A stretch of DNA of 64,000 bases from contig CM039211.1 of the NCBI GenBank assembly GCA_008360975.2, positions 2,773,295-2,837,294 on the forward strand. Reading direction: 5' to 3'. Positions 25,301 through 36,731 of this stretch are shown here, piece after piece. A program made the translations under genes and the position numbers. The stretch's first letter is position 1, and each line of letters begins with the position of its first letter. The notes beneath the pieces are model-generated. The model had not been told where the DNA came from, ran no database searches, and saw only the letters and a list, made by a program, of their open reading frames with translations. Source of the DNA: Lichenostomus cassidix (lineage: Eukaryota > Chordata > Aves > Passeriformes > Meliphagidae).

Positions 25301-26775
25301 TGCCATCTGCAATAAAATACCTTCCTTAAAACACAATTTTTTAAATAATATTTGTCTCTTTGCATTTTAATTCTTCCACTGATTTTTACTAGGTCATGAA
25401 TTAAAATTGTAGGCAACCAGCAGTAGTGAATTCACAGATTCACATGCTTTATGCTTTTTTCAGGCAAAAGACAATATTAAGATTAAATCTGATTTTTAAA
25501 CAACATTGTCTTCTATTCCACTCAAAGCAAAAGGGAAGAGAGGGACCACAGGGCCTCTGAAATTGCTATTTTTTTTTGTTCATGCTCAGATTTAGCTGTG
25601 GTTGGTGAATGACACAATATGTAGGGTTTTTTCCTTTCTTCAGCAGAAGAATCAGGCATTTATTCACCAGTCATAACTCACTATTATCATACACAGGTCC
25701 CTCAAACCATATTTACTACACAGAGCAAAAATTAGCAGAGTGGAGTCCACCCTCTGTGGAAGTGTGCACGGGCTTTCTTAATAACTTATTTTTCAGGAAA
25801 ATGCCCATTGAAGGGAATCTGCAGATTGTAAGATAAAACCCCTAGCATTTTATATACAATTTTCCAAAACTAGTATATTTACCTTTGATTTTTAATCATT
25901 TTCCCCAGAGTTTACCAAGGTGAATACACACCGCCTTAGAGAGAGAACAAATACTGAAAAACCTTGAATGGTGGATTTAGAGAACTACTTTAAATATATC
26001 TTTTAATAATATTTAATTTTCCACGTGTGCTTGACAACAGATTACCCTAACCTCAGTCCAGATATCTTGTGAAGGCACCACTGCTGAAGGTGTCCTGCTT
26101 CCTTTAGAGTCAAGAGAAAAGCTTTACTCACTGAAGGTCTGACTCAGAATATATTTATCTGTACTGCCTGGTCACAAAAGATAATGAGATAACTCTGCAG
26201 CTATCTACACAGGTAAAGACAGAGTGAAAAATAAGAGAGTTACGACAATGATAGATTCAACCACTTAGTTCTCTAATGACTCCACAGGAAAAACAATTTA
26301 CTGTTCTATTAAGAGACATTCGTGTTATATATTCTGAAAAGCAAATTAGGTGAAGAAGTTCAAGGGTATCTCAGAAAACTCTGCTGTGAAAACACATTTG
26401 GATTACATGGATGTTATATGAGATTTATAAAAATTTAAATGTTGATATAATACACTACCCTTAAAAATAAAGGAGTAAAAGAGACCTTTCCATGGCAGGT
26501 GACCATACCCAAACATGCTCAGAAATATTTAGAGACCCTTACACTTCTTTCCTGGTTTTTCAAAAAGCAAAAATGGGCAACCTAAGCATGGGTCTCATAT
26601 GTGTCTTACATCTGCTTTTGCACATTTGGCAGAAATCATAACTTTTTTTGTGCAAATTATTAACAGAACTTTTAATGGGATCAGGATGGATTGAAGGGGT
26701 AACTACTAATAGTCAAAAGAGGAAAAGCCTTTTACAGATGGGCTGCAATGAAGTCAGAAGAGACTATGTATATAC
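22321..26775. other. Non-coding, AT-rich
   Basis: No gene recognised over 4.4 kb. It contains the 24-base tandem pair at 24995-25042. Frames such as 23753-24019 (-) and 23808-24074 (+) overlap each other on opposite strands and lack domains. Confidence 0.55.
24995..25042. repeat. 24-base tandem duplication
   Basis: Two adjacent 24-base units, each starting gtaataaaacctta and ending gaaatctt, differ at a single base (C in the first unit, T in the second). Such a close match suggests a fairly recent small duplication. Confidence 0.9.
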
Positions 26776-27052
26776 TCACAGAATAGCAGAATGGTTTGGG
26801 TGGAAAAGGACCTTAAAGCCCATCCAGTGCCACCCCTGCCCTGGCAGGGACACCTCCCACTGTCCCAGGCTGCTCCAAGCCCCAGTGTCCAACCTGGCCT
26901 TGGACACTGCCAGGGATCCAGGGGCAGCCACAGCTTCTCTGTCACCCTGTGCCAGGGCCTGCCCACCCTGCCAGGGAACAATTCCTTCCCAATATCCATC
27001 CATCCCTGCCCTCTGGCAGTTTGCAGCCATTCCCTGTGTCCTGTCCCTCCAT
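26776..27052 (-). mobile_element. CR1 LINE, young subfamily, 3' fragment
   Basis: It begins with the reversed CR1 3' end (cacagaatagcagaatggtt) and continues through the conserved 'aaggaccttaaagccc', 'cccactgtcccaggctgctcc', 'ccttggacactgccaggg' and 'ggaacaattccttcccaat' blocks. The same order is seen at 35631, 52050 and 58555. It differs from 35631-35908 by only a handful of bases. Similarity stops abruptly after 'gtcctgtccctccat', about 10-20 bases before the GAA tract, which marks the 5'-truncation point. CR1-derived frames on both strands here are not host genes. Confidence 0.95.
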
Positions 27053-27060
27053 GGACATCC

Positions 27061-27170
27061 AAGACAAAGAAGATGAAGATGAAGATGATGAAGAGAAAGG
27101 AGAAGAAGAAGAAGAAGAAGAAGAAGAAGGAGAAGAAGAAGAAGAAAAAGAAGAAGAAGAAGAAGAAGAA
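27061..27170. repeat. GAA trinucleotide tract
   Basis: About 110 bases of pure purine beyond a GATGAA-rich start. The core is a GAA array interrupted by a few GGA and GAAAAA variants. It lies next to the 5'-truncated end of the CR1 copy. It forces Lys/Glu or Ser frames, which should not be read as protein. Confidence 0.95.
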
Positions 27171-27240
27171 GCCCTGATGGACAGCATCAAAGGGAGGCTG
27201 TTTGCATGTGGTGAAGTTTCCTACTAAATCTGTCTCTGTC

Positions 27241-27544
27241 CCTCCCTTCCTTCCTTCCTTCCTTCCTTCCTTCCTTCCTTCCTTCCTTCCTTCCTTCCTT
27301 CCTTCCTTCCTTCCTTCCTTCCTTCCTTCCTTCCTTCCTTCCTTCCTTCCTTCCTTCCTTTTCCCCTTTTCCCCTTTTCCCCTTTTCCTCTTTTCCTCTT
27401 TTCCTCTTTTCCTCTTTTCCTCTTTTCCTCTTTTCCTTTTCACCTTTTCCTGTTTTCCTTTTCCTTTTCTTTTTCCTGTTTTCATTTTCCTTTTCTTTTT
27501 CCTGTTTTCCTTTTCCTTTTCCTTTTCCTTTTTTCCTTTTCCTT
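27241..27544. repeat. CCTT tetranucleotide array with CCTTTT extension
   Basis: A near-perfect CCTT array of about 29 units spans 27245-27360. It passes into CCCCTTTT, then CCTCTTTT, then CCTTTT variants up to 27544. The + strand is pyrimidine here, whereas the GAA tract 70 bases to the left is purine. The 115-codon + frame and 243-codon minus frame through it are repeat artefacts. Confidence 0.95.
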
Positions 27545-30500
27545 ACTAAGTAGCCACTTGATAATTTTGTATGAAATGACCAAGCCAGATCTGCCCCTTG
27601 CTGGCTGCGTACACAGAATCGGAATATTGTCTTTGTCCCTGTTCAATGTTATAAGTCACTTTTGTAAATGTGTTGTTGAATTTATAGTCCACAGGAAGTG
27701 CCCAAATCCCAAATGGACAAATTAACAACTGATGCTTCTCTGTCAAAATGCCAGAGAATTTTAAACTAATTGATTGAGCCTTTCCTACAGATGCTTCGTT
27801 TTGGTATTGTCAGCCTCAAATGCTGTTTTGTTTTTCTTTCTTAAACCACACTTTTTGAAGTATAGTTATTTATAGCATAAATTTGGAACAAATTTATCAA
27901 TTTTTGTAGTGTGTAGTCTATGTTTTTTCAGTCAAACATCAGAACTGGAGGGAAGAGAGATTTTGCTGATATTCCTGGGGGAATAGGTATCAACTGCAAA
28001 GGTATGTTTAAAGTAAATTCTTGAACTTGTTGAAAAGAAATTTGATACCACTTGAAGACAAAAGTTTGAACACCTGTTGAATGAAGCTGATTTTTCACAC
28101 ACCAATCCCCTTCTAAGTGAAGAGATGAAAAATCTGCAAATCAGCATCATCTCTGGAAAACCTAAGCATGGGGCAGTCTTAGAGATAAATGTGGTTTAAA
28201 CTTTGAGTCAGCCAAAAGACACAGGCCTGTCTTAATTTTAATTCAATTTGTCTGAATTTTTAATTTTTACAAGTAACCTTAGAATCAGTATTAAAGTGTA
28301 ATATTTTTAAGGTGGCCTGAAATGAACTTATGCCATCAGGAAAATCCTACTCCAGCTTTCTTTTCTCTGTAACATGCAGTGGAATACAACTGTGATTTCA
28401 GCAACCTGAAAATCCCAAAATATACTAGTAGTGCTCGCTTATTATGTTCCATACTTGGAGGTTTTTTCATTTCATGAAATTATATCACCAGCAAAAAAAA
28501 AAAGTCTTTTCACTGTTTATTGCTCTTCTTTTGTGCAGTTTTCATTTTCTCAGGAGAACTGCAAGAACAACCCACATAAATAAAACTCTGCCACTATGGG
28601 AAGTTAGACCCTTGATTTTTGCAGTTGTGAAACAGAAGTTCTGAAAGATATCATTTCAGCATTATCTACCTTACCTTTGAAAGACTCTCAAGATGAAACA
28701 CCATTTTACAATGACAGGACTCTGGATGTGATTTCAAAAATCATTCCAGACTGTGACAGGGATTTAAATATTGCAAGGATACAAACGATTTTTATGAAGC
28801 ATTGCTAAGTTATCAAATTTGAATAAAAGACAATATGAAATTTTCAGATTACATTATTCACCCCTGTTACCTGTAAAAATAAACTCTTGCAGAGGATGTC
28901 CTGAGGCTGAGGAAAACAAACAAAACAAAAGGTCTTTCTTTGGAATAACTCTGATTCTGAAAACTACTTGTGAAATAAATGCCCAAACAGTATTTTAGCT
29001 ACAAGTGTTACATTTCATGAGTGAGCAGTAGGAACCCACTGCCACTGCTCTTATAACAGAGGAACATTTTGGGCAGAAGCACTCATGCCAGTTAAAAATG
29101 TCACTGGAACATCAAACCCCAATCAAGGGCACTGCTCTTTTCTTTCTGCTGTGTATCCTGAAGCTGCAGGGTAGAGGATCTGATGCCAAATGGGTTCAAC
29201 TCAGTCACACAAACACTTCTGCCTAGAGCAGGTTTGCCTATGGTGCTCATGCTAAACACTTCCCCAGTTATGCAGAGTCAGGAGAAAATCTTTATGGCAG
29301 AAAATCTTTCCTGTTTATTTCTCACTGTTCTGGCTGTATTATTCCTCTGAACATTTGTATGGAGTCAATAATCAAGAATATTCTCTGTGTGATGCACTCC
29401 ATGATGTTAAAGAGTTTTCCAGCAGGGTCAAGCATCCTATTCCCTATTAAATGAAACTTGCCTAAGTAAAAGACTTTTTTTTTTTTGCTACTTACATTAT
29501 TTAATTACTGCAAATCAATATTTCCAACCCTTTTTCCTCTGCAGTCTTTACAGAATCCTTAAGCTTTTTCTTGCCCTGTTTCTTCTGTGTATTACCCTTT
29601 CTGTCTGTGCAACTAACCCACTTCAGTGGGCTTTGGTTCAAGGTTGTAAAAGTTGTTTGGTTTATGAAATCTGAGTTAGTGAAAACTTGGTCCTTATGAG
29701 TCCATGAGTTGGCTTAGAAAAGGGAATAGACCTCATTAGAGTTTGGAAAAAATCTTTAATAGCTTAGAAAACATGTAAGTCATGGTAATTGTTAAATATT
29801 CTGATGTATTGCACTTAATAATTTAGTAAAACTTGGAGGATATTATTGTCCTACAAGCATGTTTCTCCCTACAAAAGATTCCCCAGAAAGAAAATGAGTC
29901 TAAAGTAATCCTAATGAAAATCTACTCTTCTCTATTTGTCCAGAGAAAATAATTAATAATTAGCAATTTACTACACTGAAATTGCTAAATCAGAATGATA
30001 CTTATTTAAAAGGAAATCTCCTTCCTGTGTTCTCAGAATAGCAAAATGATTGTTGAAAATAATTATAAAATAAAGAAAAAGTATTAGATGCAAGTGGGTT
30101 TTGACAGAAATGATTTTGCATAGAGTTGAGTCTCTGTGTGCATTCACATATGTCAATAACTGCTTAATCACACAATAGATCACAAAAATACGTGAAAAGA
30201 ATATACAGTCACTGGCAGAAAATGTCAGTAGGTCACATTAGTTCCATCAGTTTTAGGATGTTTTTAGCAGTAAAATGATTTAGGAAAAACAGATTATTCC
30301 AAGCCCTTTTCACATCCTTAATGCTGCAGGTCAGACACCAGCATTGCCCTTCCTAGCCAAGGGAGAGCAGCTCAGCTGAATGATCTGATGTGCTCCAGGT
30401 TAGATGAGATTTTTGATCAAAGATGAGATGAATTGTTCACTTCTTCTCACCATCCAGTACAGGAAATCCTCGTGAGCAGCAAAACCCACAGGACAGGTCT

Positions 30501-33500
30501 GCTCTGTCAGGTGTTTTCAGATGATCAGCTGCTAGAGACATGATGGGAGCTGAAATTAAAGAGCTGAAATTAAAGAGCTGAGCAAGGAGACAGACAGAAG
30601 GATTGGCTCAGAGCTCCTGCAGCCCAAAGCAGTGCTCTTGCTCTGAGGAGATCCCACTGATGGGCAAGGTCACTTCACACTCCAGATGGAGAGTAAGCAA
30701 GGTTATCACCCCATCTCTGAGCCCAGAGCACAGAGTTTTATTTTATTTTTTATTTATCACATTTGATTTGCTTCTGAACGCCTTTGTTCCATCTGTGACA
30801 GAGGCAGGCAGCCCAGGATGGACTGGAGGGAGAACTCACACCTGTAACCACGAGTGGCATGAACAAACACAGGGTGGGACAGCTCCTCAGAGCAATTCAG
30901 AGCAAAGGTGTGACATGTCTCTGCCTCAGAAAAACCCCAAACTGCTGAGAGCTGGGCAGCCTCTTGAGGCAGCACTGCAGGCTACAGGATACCTGCTGAG
31001 CTGTGAAGAGTCATTGTTCTCATTCATCCTTGGCTTTCTCGAGCATCAGTAGCTCCAGTGGGACTCAGTCAGGCTGATTGGTGGTTTTAGGTACTCTTCC
31101 TTCATTTATTCTTGCAAAGTCAGAGCAGACCTCTGCTGGTTCCCCTGAGCCCTGCTCCAGGGCAGAGCTGTCCTCACTGGCAGAGTGCCTGAGGAGTCAC
31201 TGCTGGGATCTCCAGCTCAGACACATGCCAAAAGCACCTGGAAAATGGGATTGCTCAGTCTCAGGCAAAAGGACTCTCCAAAGCCATCACTGGCAGGCAG
31301 ATTGTGTTGTTCACATTATGGGGCTTTGATGGGATCAGGCTCTGTGCAGTAATCTGGGAAACAAACCACAGAGTAGCTCTGCAGTCACTGAGAGTCAGGA
31401 GAATTTATGACTTCCCCAGAGATGTTCAGAATCTCAAAAAAACCCAACCCCATCCAAAAGTAAAACCAGAGTCCAAATGTTCTTCCTTGCTTACACACCC
31501 TCTGAAACACACACATCAGTCATTCTGAGCTGATGGCACTCAACAGGTTTTTAATGCATCTTCCTTTCAAATCTCTGGTCAAAACTTCAAGGCAAAACCT
31601 CCACCCCTTTATAGTTATATGTATGTAAAAATTTATACCTGAAAAATAAGAAGGAAATGAGAAAGGAAAAATGAAACAAACAAAAAAGCATCACAAACCC
31701 AACCATCCTAGAGAAGGGAAGGAAATCTGAATGCTGAAAGTTTTTAAGGAGCCCATTATGTCATTGCAGAATTCTTGCTGCTCTTTTAATTAATCAGACA
31801 ATCGAAACCTTGAAGAGAAAATTTAAAAGTCCTTCTTAAATTCCCTTTTCTGGGCTCATCTGTAGATTGAACATTCATTTCTTTGTCTCTAAGATGGAAT
31901 TAATGGCTCCATCAGATTTCACATTTTACATTTCTCTAATTGCTTTGGAACATCAAATCTGAACTTTGGAGATAATTTTATTTATTGACAGAATAATATT
32001 TGCTAAATTTAACATCTGTCATTTTTACTTAAAAGTGTTTTGCATTATTCTTTCTTTCTCTGGGTGTTCATGGAATTAAAGCTCTTTGGCTTTAGAAATC
32101 CTTCTAATATTTTATTTTTCCTTTTGCAGGCTATTCTTCCACGAAAAATAGCTTATTTTAAATGAATGTAGGATGGCTTGAAATGAAATTAAAAATTGAG
32201 TTCCTAATGTGCTCCAGGCATGATCATGCCACCCTCAGAAATCCTCCCTCTGTTCTCCACTCACATATAAATATCCAAATGATAACTTTTCCTCTAGTAA
32301 TTTAAAAGGAGAAAGTTTTCACAAGTAGGTAATTTACTGAGGAGTCTCAGGTCAGCTAATACAAGTTTTTGTCCATCTCATGTTGCCTGTGCTTGCTGGG
32401 AAATCTTGTCCAGTCAAGGCCAATCAGTTTTGCACCATCTTTTTCTTCATTTCACCTCTTTCTGTTTCCCTTCTGGATGTCTATTCCCACCCCCTTTGCT
32501 CAACTGCCCCATGTCTTCCTGCCAGGTGACACAATCCCAATGCACCATAGCATTTCCTAAGGAAAAAAGTGCTACTTTTGACCAAAGGGACACTTATTGC
32601 AGGACATTGTTATTTGCACTACCTATTACTCCTCTGGACTATACTGAGAAATGCAGATGCAGAAGAGTTTTTTTTTGTGTGTGTGTGTATTTGTATGGTT
32701 TAAATATCCAGCAGTTAGATTCTTTGCCATTTCTGCTGTGACACTTTTAAAGCTGGGCTTCAAATTCTTCTGCAGGTTGTTAAAATTCTGGACAGCAGGA
32801 AGATTACCAATTTCCTTTGTGCTGTTAAGAAAAGAACACAAGACAAAAATATTTTAAGCTTTTAACAATGACTAATTACATAAATTTGCACAGGAAACTT
32901 TATAGATCCATTTTTAATTTTTTTAAAAATTTTATTCCAAGACTGAAAATCTTACTAAGTTTCCTTCAAGCTTGTTAATCTTAAAGAAAATAAGTATCTC
33001 TGAGTTATTTGGTAAGTGGCTTTTACTTTGGCACAACAAGCCATACAGCGATAACTTGGCTTAGCTCTTTTAAAACAAGTATGATCTGCTTTGGATGAAT
33101 CTCGAACCACATATTGTAGGTAAAATTGAAGTAATATGAAATGAGGATTCAAAAAGGCACCAAACCTCAAAGTGTGAGTATAGAACCAAAATTCAGTGTT
33201 TACACAACTATGTCTCTCCTTGTTCAGTACTTTGAACTCTACAAGTACAATTGCAGACTGGATGGTAATGCTGTTTTGATATTGTTTCCCTTTCGTTATT
33301 AGTGTTTAAAGAACAGTTCATTCCTCCTCTTCAGATAAATTGAGTTTATTTCCCCCTTGCCATTCTAAACAGCAAAAACTAAATAGAAAAAAAAAAAGAC
33401 AAAAAATAATCTGAAAAGTTTTTCCTCATTTTTTTTTCCCCTGAAAATGTAAAAATCTCTTGTTGACATTCCTAGTGGCAGAATTTATTTCCATCATTTC

Positions 33501-35630
33501 ACCAAGAGCACTCCTGGAATCCAAATGTGTTATTCACATGTGTAAGTTCAAAAGATGCACAGTCCAAGAGAAGAAAACTTTCAGTTTACTGTGTATAATT
33601 ACAATGCAGTAGGATTTTCACATCCATTCAGCTGCCATGCACTTCTGCTGAAGTCAGTGATGAACTTTCCACCGAGTTCAGCAATCTGGGGCACTTCTTA
33701 AAGAGTCTTGCACAACACAACATCAAAGAAGAGGGAAGCAACTCAACCTCAGGATGAGAAGCAAAAAGGAAAAAACAAAAGACAACCTCTCATGGAAAAG
33801 TATTTGACAGTTTTTCACTGCTAACACAGTGACTACTAGAAACTAATTTCTTTTGGTTGCAGTTTCTTTTTCCCAAGCCACAGAGCAAGGTGAAGATGTT
33901 TCCTGCATCCCAGAGAGTTTAAATTCAAGCCTTATTTGCAGTCATGACTTGAGAAAAGTCTGTTCTCACGAAAGGCCTGCTGGAGGAACCTCCCTGGCTC
34001 TGCACTCTGTGCTGTGCTTTTCCTCAGCCAAGGGAGGACAGGCAGAATCTTCCTGCAGCTGGGAGGTGTCCTTCAGCTGGGCAGGGATTGGTTTCACTGG
34101 ACTCAGAACCTCTGAAACTGAGACCTGGGAGTGTGAAGTCCTGTAATGAAGATGTGCCACTGAGGAAAGGAAAGCAGCTGAGCTGTCAGAAGTGCCTTGA
34201 GCTCCATTTCTTACAGAATTCTTGCAAGAACTCTATGTTTCATGTGTGCCAAAGGGTCTGTGGCTCAGGAGACACTATTCTTAGCTGTGACAAAGTATGT
34301 ATCTATTTTTTTAGTCCATTTTGAAGCTTTTGTCTCCTTTGAGCTTACACCTACAAAAATACTGCTTAATTAACTGTTGAACACAGGCCAATTCACTCTT
34401 TTCTTCCATTTCTGAGAAAAAAAAATCTGTGTTTTATCAGATTACCTAGAAATTGTGTAAGCCATGAGGAAATCATGAACTGCAATAGTGGATACAAAAT
34501 GGAAATTATTTCTGAATTGTTGTTTATCTCTAAAGTTCCTATTACTTATATATAATGAATGCTAGAACTTATAGATAGCTAATAAAAATACATAATTGTA
34601 AATAAATGTTTTGTTTATTCAAAAGATATTTTAAATTAATTTTTTCCCTAAATATCTGTATTTCCTTGAAAGCCTTTCCTCCTGACCCATTTAAAAAAGT
34701 TATTACTTTACTGAGTACCAAAAGGAATGGGATCTCTTGTGCTAAATATGTTTTATCTTCAGAGCTGGGTGGACTCTACCTTGAAGGGCTCCCATATCAT
34801 ATACCAAATTTTGACTCTGTTATTGTGAAGTACACTGAAATACTCCCCCAAAAAGAGACTTATAGCAGCACTGCAGCACAGGAGTGTTTCCTCTACACAG
34901 CAAGGTCCTCAAACATGCCAGACTGTCCCATGTTCCCAAATGTCATTTCCATTGTAATAATGATAAGGGCTATGGACAGGGAGAAATGAAACATGGATGG
35001 CAGAGGTTCCTTTCTGCTCCTGTCATTTTTGGTTTTAGGGTAAATCCCTGGGCCCTCTGTAAGTATTTTCAGGTAGAGAAAGGTGAGAAGAAGCAATCAG
35101 CTGTGTTATTTCAGGGTGACACCCTTCTCAAATGTTGGTAGCCTGGAGGTGTCACAATTTTGCATTGCATCCTTTATTAGGAATATTTTTCCACCTCCCT
35201 TAAGAAGTCACTCTTGCATTTCTGACCTCTCCTCATATTTCTGTAAGATATATGAACAGAACAACAGGAAATGTAGAACACCTCAGTAGATTATTATATG
35301 AGCAGATTATTTAACATTTAATCAATCAATATGATTGTATTTAGCAGATAGTGTGTAGATTATTTCTGTGATTTGTGCTGCAAAGCCTGTAACTAATCAA
35401 ATGTATCTGCTCTGTGGCAGCCTTGCTGCAGGGAGCTGTGCAGTCAGTGCCACTCAGTACCTGTGGGGAGAGCTCAGGTGTGCTGGGGCAGGAGGAGTTT
35501 GGGGATCAGCAGCGAGGGGGAGATGGAAGCTGCAAGGTGCTGCAGGCTGATTGTCTGGGATAAGTGAGTCAACCAGTGCCACTGGCTGTGTGGGAGCTCA
35601 GTGTGTAAAGTGCAGGTTTTAACTTCAATG
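27545..35630. other. Non-coding, mostly AT-rich
   Basis: No gene recognised over 8 kb. About 30590-31300 is less AT-rich and holds several frames (30603-31052 + with 149 codons; 31078-31329 +), but I recognise no domain, and many frames overlap on opposite strands. A 14-base unit starting gagctgaaatt is duplicated at 30547-30574. A possible small exon at 27932-28001 is discussed in the findings. Confidence 0.55.
30547..30574. repeat. 14-base tandem duplication
   Basis: Two perfect adjacent copies of gagctgaaattaaa, followed by a partial third (gagctga). Confidence 0.9.
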
Positions 35631-36731
35631 GCACAGAGTGCCAGAGTGGTTTGGGTGGAAAAGGACCTTAAAGCCCATCCAGTGCCACCCCTGCCCTGGC
35701 AGGGACACCTCCCACTGTCCCAGACTGCTCCAAGCCCCAGTGTCCAGCCTGGCCTTGGACACTGCCAGGGATCCAGGGGCAGCCACAGCTTCTCTGTCAC
35801 CCTGTGCCAGGGCCTGCCCACCCTGCCAGGGAACAATTCCTTCCCAATATCCATCCATCCCTGCCCTCTGGCAGTTTGCAGCCATTCCCTGTGTCCTGTC
35901 CCTCCATCCCCTGTCAATAGTCTCTCTCCATGTTTCCTGCAGCTCCTTCAGGCACTGAAGGCCACACTGAGGTCACCCCAGAGCTTCTCCTCTGCAGGCT
36001 GAGCAATGCCAGCTCTGCCAGCAGAGCTGCTCCATCCTCTGCTCCTGCTGGAGCTCCTCTGGCCTGCCTGCAGAGCTGCAGCTCCTTGCTGTGCTGCCCA
36101 GGGCTGGGGCAGCTCTCAGCTCAGCTCTCAGCCCAGCTCAGGGCAGAATCCCCCTGCCTGCTGCCAGCTGGGGCTCAGCCCAGCTCAGGGTTTGGGGTCT
36201 CAGCCTAGCTCAGGGTTTGGGGTCTCAGCCCAGCTCAGGATTTGGGGTCTCAGCCCAGCTCAGGGTTTGGGGTCTCAGCCCAGCTCAGGGTTTGGGGTCT
36301 CAGCCCAGCTCAGGGTTTGGGGTCTCAGCTCACCCACTGCACCCCCAGAGCTGCTCCAGCTGCTCATCCCCAGCCTGATCCAGGGGCAGCAGCAGCCCCT
36401 GGCCTTGCTGAACCTCCTGAGATTCCCATGGGACACTCCTGGAGTGTGTCCAGCTCCCTCTGGATGCCATCCTGTCACTGCATCTTCAGCTTGGTGTCAC
36501 CTGCAAACAACCTGAGGCTGCCTCAATGCCTCTGTCTGCATTATTGGTGCAGATATTGAATCACACTGGTCACAGCTGAGACCTCTGAGGGACACAACCT
36601 GTCACTGATGTCCACCAGGACACTGACCTGTTGACCCCTACCCTCTGGATGTGACCATCCAACCCCTTTCTTATCCACCTAACAGCCCACTCTTTTAATC
36701 CATTTCTCTCCAATTTAGAGAAGAATATTGT
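35631..36731 (-). mobile_element. CR1 LINE, longest copy (3' UTR plus part of ORF2)
   Basis: About 1.1 kb in reverse orientation. The first ~300 bases are the young-subfamily 3' region. Next come 'cagctccttcaggcactga', 'aggtcaccccagagcttctc' and the 'gagctgctccatcctctgct' segment. After the minisatellite come RT-coding parts in antisense: 'tccagctccctctggatgcc', 'cagcttggtgtcacctgc', 'gtgaccatccaacccctttc', ending at 'ctccaatttagag'. On the minus strand these correspond to the end of the reverse-transcriptase region, but frameshifts and the internal minisatellite break the frame. The 5' end is truncated at about 36731. Open frames of 60-170 codons here come from the element. Confidence 0.93.
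36176..36325. repeat. 25-base minisatellite, six units, inside CR1
   Basis: Six tandem 25-base units (36176, 36201, 36226, 36251, 36276, 36301) start cagcccagctcaggg and continue tttggggtct. Units 2 and 3 carry one substitution each (T for C; A for G). A 15-base match to the start of the unit occurs just upstream in the CR1 body at 36129-36143, so the array probably grew from local CR1 sequence. Because 25 is not a multiple of three, the repeat cycles through all frames and gives Ser/Gln/Gly/Leu-rich artefact frames. Confidence 0.97.

Noticed and set aside
26754..27485. 243-codon minus-strand frame, longest in the window
   Set aside because: It is a chain of the CCTT array, the GAA tract and antisense CR1 sequence, with no independent coding part.
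35601..36559. Several frames of 86-169 codons, Pro/Ser/Gln/Gly-rich
   Set aside because: They lie entirely in a CR1 copy and its 25-base minisatellite. The same peptides recur at 26791, 52093 and 58613 because those are CR1 copies too.
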